Shown here: positions 1 through 6,883 of the stretch, in pieces
Layout: each line of letters begins with the position of its first letter
Position numbering within the stretch: position 1 is the first letter of the stretch
Source of the DNA: Deltaproteobacteria bacterium
Lineage (GTDB): Bacteria; Desulfobacterota; Syntrophobacteria; B119-G9
Assembly: GCA_003646715.1 (NCBI GenBank)
Contig: QMLL01000081.1
Location: 1 to 7,245 of the forward strand
Direction of reading: 5' to 3'
Length of the DNA stretch: 7,245 nucleotides
Translations under genes and position numbers: made by a program
The notes under the pieces: generated by a model
Database searches by the model: none
What the model was told of the DNA's origin: nothing
What the model saw: only the letters and a program-made list of their open reading frames with translations

Positions 1-2
1 AC

Positions 3-335
3 AGAGCTATTGATGTTTACCATCTGGCAGGTTTAATGGAATGTGTTGTCAATAGCACCGCACCAATACTCCGAACGGACCTTCTCAGAAGTGTTTACAA
101 AAAAATACTCTCCTTAAAAAACATTTTAAACGTAAAATGGCAGGGAGACGTTAATCACTTTCTTTTGCCCTTGCATCCCGATTTTTATAATCCGAGCCTT
201 TTCCTGACCAAACTGAACACGTGTGAAACATTGAATGATCTGTACAAAACAATTAAAATAGAGACCCGAAAACAATACGATATTATAAAGACGACCTATG
301 TATTTTATCTCCCCAGGAATACTTTATTCATGTGA
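3..335 (+). CDS. C-terminal part of an unrecognised protein, cut by the window edge
   Basis: The frame is open from the first complete codon at position 3 to a TGA at 333-335, giving 110 residues with no stop before the window edge. An ATG at 36 could start a 99-residue protein, but only a weak AGG lies four to five bases before it, and the residues before it (RAIDVYHLAGL) read like ordinary protein. I therefore favour a gene entering from the left. The segment is soluble-looking, with no clear membrane helix, and has several hydrophobic/basic stretches such as LLRSVYKKILSLK. It contains three cysteines without a metal-binding pattern. I recognise no family. It is more AT-rich than the genes to its right. 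The same-strand glycosyltransferase 105 bases downstream makes a surface-polysaccharide locus possible, but that is a guess by association. Confidence 0.5.
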   Translation, partial: RAIDVYHLAGLMECVVNSTAPILRTDLLRSVYKKILSLKNILNVKWQGDVNHFLLPLHPDFYNPSLFLTKLNTCETLNDLYKTIKIETRKQYDIIKTTYVFYLPRNTLFM

Positions 336-364
336 GGATTTTACAGACTATTTCTTTACGTATT

Positions 365-394
365 TTGTCTTCATGCCGTGTGTCTGCATATGAA
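365..394 (+). promoter_or_regulatory. Weak sigma-70-like promoter candidate for the glycosyltransferase gene
   Basis: TTGTCT (365-370) and TATGAA (389-394) are separated by 18 bases. Each matches four of six bases of the sigma-70 consensus. The site lies 47 bases before the ATG at 441, in the only gap on this strand between the two left-hand genes. Matches of this quality occur by chance in AT-rich DNA, so this is only a candidate; read-through from the gene to the left is equally possible. Confidence 0.22.
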
Positions 395-440
395 AATCTA
401 AATTATTTCGAATACGCATTGTGTTGAAGAGGAGCTGATT

Positions 441-1673
441 ATGCGTAAAAAGCGACCTATTGTAATGATTTCAAGTTATCCTCCAAGATTATGCGGAATA
501 GCGACCTTTTGCGAAGAAGCAAGGGAATTCATACAGAAAAGATTCCCAGAAAGGGAAGTACTGGTAATCAGTCATCTGGATGGCGAAGGAGAAGGCGTTT
601 TTCCTATCATAGACATAAAGCGGAGAGACTGGTGGCGAAAAGTAGCGAAGTTGGTTTCGAAATTAAAACCTTATGCAATCCATATTGAACACGAATACGG
701 GCTCTATGAGCACGTGGACGAAAGAGGACAGGGAGACCATAACGAAGGATTTCTGACACTTCTTGACGCCATCGGTGAATGGCCCATTGTTGTAGAACCT
801 CACACAGTACACGGCCGTTTGAGAGAATGGGAGGCAAATTTTATCTACGAACTGTGCGAAAGATCAGACGTAGTCTTTTTTAAGTGCCACTATCAGAAGT
901 GGCGCCTGGAATGGACATTTAACAACTACAACTGGCAAATGCCAACGAATATTATGATTGTTCCTCACGGAGCACGTCCTGATAAGCGCTGGTCCCCGGA
1001 AGATATTCCTAAATTAAGAAAAGAGCTAGGGTTAGACCAAATCCCAAATTTCGGCAAGCATCTAGTTGGACTGGTGGGATGGATACAGTCAAACAAGAGG
1101 TGGGATATTCTAACCAGCATGTGGGAAGAGATTGCCGTAACTATCAAACAAGAGACAGGTCAGGATTGGGATCTTCTTGCTGCCGGAACCATGAGGGATC
1201 CGGCACACTACAAAGACTATAAAAAGTATTTGCACGAACTGGAAATCCTTGAGCATAAAGGGCTGGCACACTACTACGAATTCGTACCACGAGGAGAATT
1301 GTACTACAAGGTGATGGCGGTATGCGATTTCGTGGTGTTGCCCACGGTAGATGAAACGCAGTCCGGCACCCTTGCACGAATAATTGCGCTGAACAAGCCT
1401 TTCATTACTACAGCCCCCCTGGAAGGTCTCACAGCACAAACCCTTGAGAGTGAAGGTGGGTTACTGTTTACAAACAGGGAAATGTTGAGGCAAAGGGTGA
1501 TACAGCTTGCTTGCGATGAGGAGTTAAGATTCAAACTTGGAGAGAATCTCAAAAAATACCTAGAACAGGTGGTTTCATGGGAGGTAGTGGCAGATCAGTA
1601 TGCAGAAGCATACAGCCTGGCCAGGTATGCAAAGAGAACATGCCAGAGGGTGAAATTTCCACCGGAGTTCTAG
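441..1673 (+). CDS. GT4-like (GT-B fold) glycosyltransferase
   Basis: This 410-residue protein probably transfers a sugar from a nucleotide donor to a polysaccharide or other acceptor in the cytoplasm. The start is supported by AGAGGAG at 428-434, six bases before the ATG. The N-terminal half shows the pattern of a GT4 subgroup: SYPPRLCGIATF (residues 11-23) forms the first strand and glycine-rich loop, HEYGLY lies at 84-89, EPHTVHG at 119-125, and VPHGARP at 174-180. The C-terminal Rossmann half starts near LVGLVGWIQSNKR (208-220), the usual strand-plus-NK/R segment, and carries the donor-site region PTVDETQSGTLARIIALNKP (301-320). In the classical EX7E motif both ends are glutamate; here E305 is kept but the second position is R313. 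No signal peptide or membrane segment is seen, and length is normal for the family. The fold assignment is fairly secure. The sugar, linkage and acceptor cannot be told. Confidence 0.85.
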   Translation: MRKKRPIVMISSYPPRLCGIATFCEEAREFIQKRFPEREVLVISHLDGEGEGVFPIIDIKRRDWWRKVAKLVSKLKPYAIHIEHEYGLYEHVDERGQGDHNEGFLTLLDAIGEWPIVVEPHTVHGRLREWEANFIYELCERSDVVFFKCHYQKWRLEWTFNNYNWQMPTNIMIVPHGARPDKRWSPEDIPKLRKELGLDQIPNFGKHLVGLVGWIQSNKRWDILTSMWEEIAVTIKQETGQDWDLLAAGTMRDPAHYKDYKKYLHELEILEHKGLAHYYEFVPRGELYYKVMAVCDFVVLPTVDETQSGTLARIIALNKPFITTAPLEGLTAQTLESEGGLLFTNREMLRQRVIQLACDEELRFKLGENLKKYLEQVVSWEVVADQYAEAYSLARYAKRTCQRVKFPPEF

Positions 1674-1762
1674 AAACTTCCGATCCGCACAACCTGTTAC
1701 TCAACAACCACTGCCTTTAAATTAAGAGTTTTTTCGATGGAGTTGAACCTCACAGGTCGTCA

Positions 1763-1781
1763 TGCCGGATTCGATCCAGCA
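1763..1781. repeat. Imperfect palindrome resembling a dispersed REP-like element
   Basis: TGCCGGAT (1763-1770) and ATCCAGCA (1774-1781) form an eight-pair hairpin with one C/A mismatch and a TCG loop. With its flanks (GTCA before, CCCAG after) it resembles the common 'GTCATGCCGGA...TCCGGCATCCAG' class of small palindromic repeats found in intergenic DNA of many proteobacteria. That resemblance is from memory; only one copy is visible here. It sits between convergent genes, a typical place for such elements. Confidence 0.4.
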
Positions 1782-1784
1782 CCC

Positions 1785-1845
1785 AGAAACCCCAAGCACT
1801 ACAGCCGGTAAATTCCGGCGTTGGTCGGAAGGTAAAGGGGTTTCT
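1785..1845. repeat. Nested inverted repeats between convergent genes
   Basis: A perfect nine-base outer pair, AGAAACCCC (1785-1793) with GGGGTTTCT (1837-1845), encloses a perfect inner hairpin GCCGG (1804-1808), loop TAAATT, CCGGC (1815-1819). The arrangement lies between the stops of the glycosyltransferase (1673) and fdhE (1865). No run of T follows either outer arm on the strand being transcribed, so it is not a standard intrinsic terminator. It could be a small non-autonomous element, a structured RNA 3' end or a rho-dependent boundary. The structure is directly visible; its role is unknown. Confidence 0.5.
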
Positions 1846-1864
1846 ACTATCTCAAAAAGACCCA

Positions 1865-2773
1865 CTAATCCACTTTATTTGTGATTTCCCCGTACACTAT
1901 GGGAGACAGAACTGGTGGAATCCGGTAACCTTTATTTTGAGCAACCATGTCAAGATGAAGAGTAGTAAATTCCTCCAGTGATGGAACAGGTTCAAATTCA
2001 AGTGGTCTGCAATCGATCAACTTAAAATAATATTTGCATTTGTCACAATATTCCACACGATAAACTTCATCATCTTCAATAGAAATATACCCCAGCGATT
2101 CCTGTAGCTGATTCTGGCAATATGCGCATTCAATCCTGTTCATTAACCATTGATGTTCACACCATGAACAAACCCCGAACTTCCTTCCTTCTTTCTCCTT
2201 TAACAGCAACACAGAAGGCAGAGAACCGCAAACGGGACAGTAGTTTTTCCGCCATGGCGTGCCTTCAGGTATCCAGGATTCCAGTTTTGATCTGATAAAA
2301 CAAAGGGATGGTTTAATTGCACAAAGCCCTAGAAACACTACCTGCTGCATCTCGCAGCCCACTTCGTCTGCGACCTCTTTGATCTTTTCCTCTTCAGCGC
2401 GCAGCAGATATTTCCAGAAATTCTTGCCGTTTTGCTTTTCTTTAAGAAATTTAAGCAAGTCAGTTGAAGCATTCCTGAGTTCTCTATTTCCTCCAGGAAT
2501 AATTTTCTTCATCTCTTCCAACAAACTATAAGCGGCATCGTTATCCAGAGGAAAGTCTTCACGGTTCAAAAGCGGGAATCCCTCGTCCAGCTTCGTTTTT
2601 ATTATCTGGTCGGATACACCGGGAACTTCAACATTAACCCTGGCCCTGTATTTTAGCTGGAGGTACAGCAGGTTCTCGTAAAAATCGAGCATTTCTCCGT
2701 AGACACTTCTCGATTTTCTAATCCTGTTAGCATTTTCTCTTATTCGCTCGTGTTCTCCCTTGAGATTATCCAT
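1865..2773 (-). CDS. fdhE: FdhE, formate dehydrogenase maturation factor
   Basis: This 302-residue protein is an FdhE-family factor, a cytoplasmic, rubredoxin-like protein needed for active respiratory formate dehydrogenases. In E. coli it binds the catalytic subunits before Tat export. The N-terminal half (about 1-165) is largely helical-looking and cysteine-poor. The C-terminal half has four CXXC pairs: C179/C182 (NYCPVCGS), C202/C205 (VCSWCEHQW), C216/C219 (ECAYCQNQ) and C243/C246 (YCDKCKYY), the family's metal-binding signature. Length is near the usual 300. The start at 2773 has AAGGGA about eight bases upstream. It is the third gene of the fdh cluster, 96 bases after fdhB, but an intrinsic terminator lies in that gap, so it is probably made at a lower level than fdhAB or from its own promoter. 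It ends with TAG facing the glycosyltransferase gene. Confidence 0.95.
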   Translation of the reverse strand: MDNLKGEHERIRENANRIRKSRSVYGEMLDFYENLLYLQLKYRARVNVEVPGVSDQIIKTKLDEGFPLLNREDFPLDNDAAYSLLEEMKKIIPGGNRELRNASTDLLKFLKEKQNGKNFWKYLLRAEEEKIKEVADEVGCEMQQVVFLGLCAIKPSLCFIRSKLESWIPEGTPWRKNYCPVCGSLPSVLLLKEKEGRKFGVCSWCEHQWLMNRIECAYCQNQLQESLGYISIEDDEVYRVEYCDKCKYYFKLIDCRPLEFEPVPSLEEFTTLHLDMVAQNKGYRIPPVLSPIVYGEITNKVD

Positions 2774-2805
2774 GCTTTTTATCCCTTTTCTCGATCCTTA
2801 TCCGC

Positions 2806-2845
2806 AAAAAAGAAGAGGAAGGGTTTGACTAACCCTTACCTCTTC
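2806..2845 (-). terminator. Intrinsic terminator between fdhB and fdhE
   Basis: On the minus strand, GAAGAGG and then AAGGGTT pair with AACCCTT and CCTCTTC (plus-strand arms 2812-2825 and 2831-2845). This gives 14 base pairs with a single bulge at 2838 and a five-base loop (2826-2830). Six T follow at once on the minus strand (2811-2806). The hairpin starts 24 bases after the fdhB stop and its T-run ends 32 bases before the fdhE ATG. On the plus strand no T-run follows, so it acts only on fdh transcripts. It is expected to end most fdhAB mRNA and let a fraction through to fdhE. Confidence 0.85.
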
Positions 2846-2869
2846 AACAGTCAATGGTTATTTTTAATT

Positions 2870-3604
2870 TTATCCCAGAAGCCCCGGTTTAAGCAACTGA
2901 CGAGCCGGCCCAAGCATCTTTTTCATCGCAAGCTTGCGGCTGATACCCTTTCGATCATTACTCGCAATGGCGAATTTATGATACTTTTGTGGATCGTCAA
3001 TTACCAGATAGATTGTCCGCACACTGTCCGGGTCCAGAAGCTGGGCTTTGGGATACTTCTTTTTCAGTTCTGCCAGGCGCTTTTTAGCGAGGGCCAGCAT
3101 CTTGTCACGATCACCAAAATTCATTGCGCCCGTTGGACAGGTCTTAACACACGCAGGGAGCAACCCTGCGGATACTCTATCAACACACATTGTACACTTC
3201 ACCAGCTGACCACTGGCCGCTTTGCGAGGGATGTTGTACGGACAGGAATCTCTTACCTCCTCGTAAGGAACCTTTTTAGTCTTTTCGGTATATAAGACAG
3301 CACCGGTATCCTTATCCTGGATTACAGCGCCATCTACGTAACCTTCGATGGTATCCTTGCAAGGTGGTTCCAGACAGTGCCTGCACTGATCCGGGAAGAA
3401 ATACCAGTGGATTTTCCCATCCTCTTCCATCTCGCTGAATCTCACCAGTTTAAAGGTGTTCCCATCCAGATCTTTGGGATTTTGATAGCTACCCCAGTTT
3501 TGAGTTTCACTTGCCTTGTTCTGGTTCCAGTTTTTGCATGCTATCTGGCAACCCCGGCAAGCCATACAACGCGTTGTATCTATAAAGAAACTTTTACCAG
3601 CCAT
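2870..3604 (-). CDS. fdhB: Formate dehydrogenase iron-sulfur (beta) subunit, soluble three-cluster type
   Basis: This 244-residue ferredoxin-like subunit takes electrons from FdhA and passes them to an external carrier. It has exactly 12 cysteines: C13, C16, C19, C23 (RCMACRGCQIACKNW), C74, C77, C82 (QCRHCLEPPCKD), C121 (SCPYNIPR), C137, C140 (KCTMCVD), C152 and C156 (PACVKTCPTGAMNFGD). That is enough for three [4Fe-4S] clusters. The segment that supplies the fourth cluster in E. coli FdnH (an extra CXXCXXC group before the CPFNIPR motif) is missing. The C-terminus (RQLLKPGLLG) has no transmembrane helix, while FdnH has one. Both points match the periplasmic Desulfovibrio FdhAB type. There is no signal peptide, so it should cross the membrane bound to FdhA. 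The ATG follows the fdhA stop across a TAATAA junction, with AAGGGGGTG (3619-3611) inside fdhA as the ribosome site, so translation is probably coupled. Confidence 0.95.
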   Translation of the reverse strand: MAGKSFFIDTTRCMACRGCQIACKNWNQNKASETQNWGSYQNPKDLDGNTFKLVRFSEMEEDGKIHWYFFPDQCRHCLEPPCKDTIEGYVDGAVIQDKDTGAVLYTEKTKKVPYEEVRDSCPYNIPRKAASGQLVKCTMCVDRVSAGLLPACVKTCPTGAMNFGDRDKMLALAKKRLAELKKKYPKAQLLDPDSVRTIYLVIDDPQKYHKFAIASNDRKGISRKLAMKKMLGPARQLLKPGLLG

Positions 3605-3607
3605 TTA

Positions 3608-6600
3608 TTACACCCCCTTCTTTCTCACGTTAACCATAAAGGCCTTGGTTTCCGGTATCTTGGTATTTGGGTCACCTACGGAAGGAGTCAGCAGGTTAGC
3701 GCTGTCACCTCCATTTTTCGGATGGACCCAACCGTAGTGATAGGGGAGACCTACCATGTGTACGACCGATCCTTCCACCTTAAGGGGCTTAAACCGCTTG
3801 GTTACTATAGCAACCGCTTCAACCTTGCCTCTCGGCGATTCTACAATAACGAGGTCAGCATTCTTAATGCCTTTAAGCTTCGCCAGTTCCTCATCCATTT
3901 CACAGAACAACTGCGGCTGGCATTCAAGCAACCAGGGCTGCCACCTTGTCATAACTCCGGTTTGCCAGTGCTCCGTAACTCGATACGTGGTACCAACATA
4001 CGGGTATCTTGGATCACAGGTCATCAGGTACTTGTCAGCACTGGTCTTAAAGAGCTTAACGGTCGGGTTATGTAAATGGCTGCTCAACGGGTTCTCGGAA
4101 ACGGGACATTCAAGGGGTTCATAAAATTCGGGGAACGGACCATCAGCCCTGCCGGGGCCAAACACGTGAGCATGCCCTTCCGGTTTCATTATGAATGGGT
4201 ACTTTGTCTTCGGATTAAGTTTGCCGTCCTTAGTGAGCATTGGAGGCCATCCGCCATCCGGAACATCACCGACCCATTTCTTGCCGGTCCATCTGATAAC
4301 CGGTTTTTTCTTGTTCCACGGATTACCGTATCTGTCCACCGATGCCCTGTTGTATATGATTCTTCTGTTAACCGGCCAGCACCAGGACCATTCGGAGAAA
4401 AGACCGATTCCGGACTTGTCAACCGGATTCCTTCTGGCTGCGTTATTGCCTTTCTCGTTGTAACTCTGACAGTACAGCCAGTTTCCAGAAGACGTGGAAC
4501 CATCAGCTTGCAGATACGCAAAACTGGGAACAAGGGTGCCCTTCTTGAATTTCTTACCCTTGACGGTAACATCCTTCAAGAAGTATCCGTTAATTTCCTT
4601 TGCAACCCTATGAGGATCATACTTGCCATTGGATGTATAATCCCATTTGAGGTTAAGCACAGGATCTGGAAATGCACCACCCTCTTTCTTGTAAAGATCG
4701 CGAATCTTGTTAAACAATTCGACTATTATATCGCCGTCAGGTCTGCAATCCCCCTTGGGCTCCACCGCCTTGTATCTCCACTGCATCCACCTACCACTGT
4801 TGGTGATGGAACCTTCCTTTTCAACCGATACCGCACACGGCAAGAAGAACACCTCTGTTTTGATCTTCTTTGGATCCATTCCGGGTCCTTTCCAGAAAGA
4901 TCCGGTTTCGTTTTCAAATATGTTTACGTTTACGAGCCAATCCAATTTTGCAAGGGCTTCACGATTCTTGTTGGCGTTGGCACCTGAACATGCCGGGTTC
5001 TGCCCCCAGGCAAAAAAGCCCGTAAACTTACCCCGGTACATTTCGTCAAATAGATCCAGCCACGAATAAGATTTGCCATCATCTACCTTCGGCATCCAGT
5101 CGTAGCCGAAATCATTCTTGGCCGTGGCTTTCTCTCCAAACATGGATTTGAGGAAACTTACGGAATACTTCGGGTAGTTTCCCCACCAGTTGGCACTCAA
5201 CGGATCCTTGGTTGTGGGAGTCCATTTCTTGTTGTAAGCGGCAAGAGAAGTGTTTGAAGCACGAGGAGTCTTCAGGTATCCGGGCCATATATGCCACAGC
5301 AGACAATGGTCTGTAGACCCCTGAACGTTGGACTCACCGCGAAGAGCATTAACACCACCGCCAGCAATACCCATATTTCCCAGTAGCAATTGAATTATCG
5401 CCATAGTTCTGATGTTCTGAACACCAACAGTGTGCTGTGTCCAGCCCATAGCATACATGATAGTGCCGGCTTTGTCGGGTTTACCGGTGGCTGCATAAGT
5501 CTGATAAACCTTTAACAGGTCTTCTTTGGGTGTTCCAGTAATGGCTGACACCTTGTCGAGAGTGTACCGAGCATAATGGTTCTTCAGTTGCTGGAGAACG
5601 CATCTGGGATGCTTCAATGTGTGATCTTTTTTAGGTATACCGTTTTTATCCTTTTCAAAAGCCCAGTACGATTTATCATAGGAACGGGTTTTTGGATTGT
5701 AACCTGCAAACAAACCGTCTTCGAAAGAATACTTATCGGAGAGAATGAAACAGCAATTGGTATAATACGCCACATATTCCTTGAAATAAAGCTTATTGGA
5801 AAGGATGTAATTTATCATACCTCCCAGAAAGGCAATGTCTGTACCAGGACGAAGTGACGTGTAGATATCGGCCCTTGAGGAAGTTCTGGTAAATCGAGGA
5901 TCAACATTGATCAGCGTTGCCCCTTCTTTCATCGCCTTTGTAACCCATTTGAAAGAAATGGGATGGTTTTCAGCAGCATTGCTGCCCATGATAAGTATGC
6001 AATCACTGTTAGCAATATCAATCCAGTGATTTGTCATTGCGCCACGTCCGAACGACTCTGCCAGAGCCGCAACAGTAGCGCTGTGTCAGATACGGGCCTG
6101 ATGTTCGATGTAAACAAGCCCGAGAGCCCTCATCATAGCCTGCAACAACCAGCATTCCTCATTATCCAGAGCAGCACTTCCAATGTGGGCAATGCTCTCA
6201 GTTCTGTTTACAACCTGGCCTTTATCATTTTTGACTCTGAAACTTGCATCCCTGCTCTTTTTCACCCTCTTGGCAATCTCAGTAAGAGCCCAGTCCCAGG
6301 TTTTTTCTTCCCACTTATCACTGTAAGGAGCCCTGTAAAGAACCTTCGTTACACGACTTTCATTGTTAACGAGCTGATAGAGAGCTGCACCCTTGGCACA
6401 TAAAGCACCCTGGTTGATGGGATGATCTGGATCACCTTCGGTGTAAATTACCTTTGCATCTTTTCCTTTTGTGCTGTGGACGATTATCCCGCAACCTACC
6501 CCACAGTACGGGCAAATCGTTGTTGTTTGCTTCGCATTCTTTGTTCTGAGCTTGAGACTGTACGCTTCCACTGGCTTTAAATTAAACCCCAAGCCCATGA

Positions 6601-6661
6601 GAGCGAGACCAGCGGTGGCAGTCCCGGAGATCTTAATAAATTGCCTTCGCGTCACTTTCAT
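3608..6661 (-). CDS. fdhA: Selenocysteine-containing formate dehydrogenase catalytic (alpha) subunit
   Basis: This molybdopterin (Mo or W) enzyme oxidises formate to CO2, or runs in reverse, and has 1017 residues including Sec192. It could equally be annotated as an FdnG homologue. A Tat signal opens it: TRRQFIK at residues 4-10, a hydrophobic stretch to about 26, and a likely cleavage after VEA (31-33). The [4Fe-4S] site is C50, C53, C57 and C88 (CPYCGVGC...GALCAKG). The frame then runs to HQARI, an in-frame TGA (6086-6088, Sec192), and continues HSATVAALAESFGRGAMTNHW, the standard active-site sequence. H193 is the conserved partner, and R441 in LRGESNVQGSTD should be the catalytic arginine. 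The last ~170 residues form the dinucleotide-binding domain. Total length is close to known FdhA. The start has AGGAAGGTGAG (6677-6667) just upstream. It is followed directly by fdhB. An automatic caller would split it into 191- and 809-residue pieces. The metal, and the preferred direction of catalysis, cannot be read from sequence. Confidence 0.97.
6055..6076 (-). promoter_or_regulatory. SECIS-like hairpin for Sec insertion
   Basis: Just after the UGA, the minus strand can fold as ACU, bulged G, UUGC, loop GGCUCUG, GCAG, AGU (7 pairs including one wobble). The loop begins 17 bases after the UGA with GG. In the E. coli fdhF SECIS the loop GGUC begins 18 bases after the UGA, and there is a single bulge on the 5' side of the stem. 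Position, loop GG and 5' bulge thus agree with a bacterial SECIS bound by SelB; the bulged base is G rather than U in this fold. It is drawn by hand, and other pairings are possible. Confidence 0.6.
6086..6088 (-). other. Selenocysteine codon (TGA, Sec192 of FdhA)
   Basis: The minus strand reads CAG GCC CGT ATC TGA CAC AGC at this point. The TGA sits between HQARI and HSATVAAL, exactly where formate dehydrogenases carry Sec (or Cys) next to the invariant histidine. Both flanks stay in one frame with no indel: 6661 to 3608 is 1018 codons with this as the only internal stop. Decoding requires SelA, SelB, SelD and tRNA-Sec (selC), none of which is in the window. Confidence 0.96.
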
Positions 6662-6667
6662 GAATTC

Positions 6668-6700
6668 TCACCTTCCTTTCTTGTGAAGTGAGTTAACCAT
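6668..6700 (-). CDS. Possible 10-codon leader ORF overlapping the fdhA ribosome site
   Basis: The minus strand reads ATG GTT AAC TCA CTT CAC AAG AAA GGA AGG TGA (MVNSLHKKGR). GAGGAGGG (6717-6712 region) lies about 12 bases before the ATG, a slightly long but usable spacing. The TGA is part of the AGGAAGGTGAG ribosome site of fdhA, and fdhA starts six bases after the stop. A ribosome ending here would sit on the fdhA start, so the short ORF could couple or tune fdhA translation. The peptide has no obvious regulatory run of a single residue. It may be chance; only the layout supports it. Confidence 0.25.
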   Translation of the reverse strand: MVNSLHKKGR

Positions 6701-6704
6701 AAGG

Positions 6705-6737
6705 CCGTAAACCCTCCTCAACGGAACCAACTTACGG
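6705..6737 (-). promoter_or_regulatory. Possible leader hairpin enclosing a Shine-Dalgarno-like sequence
   Basis: CCGTAA and TTACGG (plus-strand 6705-6710 and 6732-6737) form a six-pair stem in the fdhA leader. Its 21-base loop contains GAGGAGGG, the ribosome site of the candidate leader ORF. The stem is short and the loop large, so stability is modest. Confidence 0.25.
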
Positions 6738-6753
6738 TATCTCTTTTCTGCTC

Positions 6754-6763
6754 TCACCTCCTT
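6754..6763 (-). promoter_or_regulatory. Perfect Shine-Dalgarno sequence with no start codon
   Basis: The minus strand carries AAGGAGGTGA, the full complement of the 16S rRNA 3' end, about 93 bases before the fdhA ATG. No ATG, GTG or TTG lies within the next 20 bases; the first TTG is about 27 bases past the core and opens no useful frame. The surrounding GGAAGGAGGTGAGA closely resembles AGGAAGGTGAGA at the true fdhA ribosome site, as if the site were duplicated. It may be a ribosome standby site, a remnant, or chance purine richness. Confidence 0.4.
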
Positions 6764-6824
6764 CCGATTGCCAGGTTAGCTGTAACAGTTTGATGTTTAA
6801 GTTTTAGTAGTTTTGTTGCGCTAT

Positions 6825-6855
6825 GCCCAAGTTGACATAATCCTAAACTTTGGGC
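6825..6855. promoter_or_regulatory. Dyad in the fdhA upstream region
   Basis: GCCCAAGTT (6825-6833) and AACTTTGGGC (6846-6855) are inverted repeats of nine bases with one extra T in the right arm, separated by 12 bases. No T-run follows on either strand, so it is not an intrinsic terminator. It lies about 165-195 bases before fdhA, where an operator or an RNA leader structure would be plausible. No known regulator's consensus is recognised. Confidence 0.4.
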
Positions 6856-6883
6856 CTATTTAACCCTTCGGTAATGTTTCTAA

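Noticed and set aside
2750..3295. Plus-strand frame of 181 codons
   Set aside because: It runs antisense through the fdhE start, the terminator and fdhB, and has no family features.
3377..4987. Long plus-strand open frames of 232 and 303 codons (3377-4075, 4076-4987)
   Set aside because: They lie wholly antisense to fdhA and fdhB, whose motifs are unmistakable. Their translations show no recognisable domain and have no convincing ribosome sites.
6038..6088. fdhA as a pseudogene or a pair of split genes
   Set aside because: The stop is TGA at the exact Sec site, the frame is unbroken on both sides, and a SECIS-like hairpin follows. The 809-codon piece beginning at 6037 has no signal or cluster motif of its own.
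6725..6800. Sigma-54 -24/-12 promoter for fdhA suggested by TGGCA near 6770
   Set aside because: The spacing puts AAGG where TTGC is required, so the -12 element is absent.
6832..6862. Plus-strand promoter with perfect TTGACA at 6832-6837
   Set aside because: No acceptable -10 box lies at 16-18 bases (TATTTA is at 19 and poor), and no supported plus-strand gene follows. The hexamer is part of the dyad.
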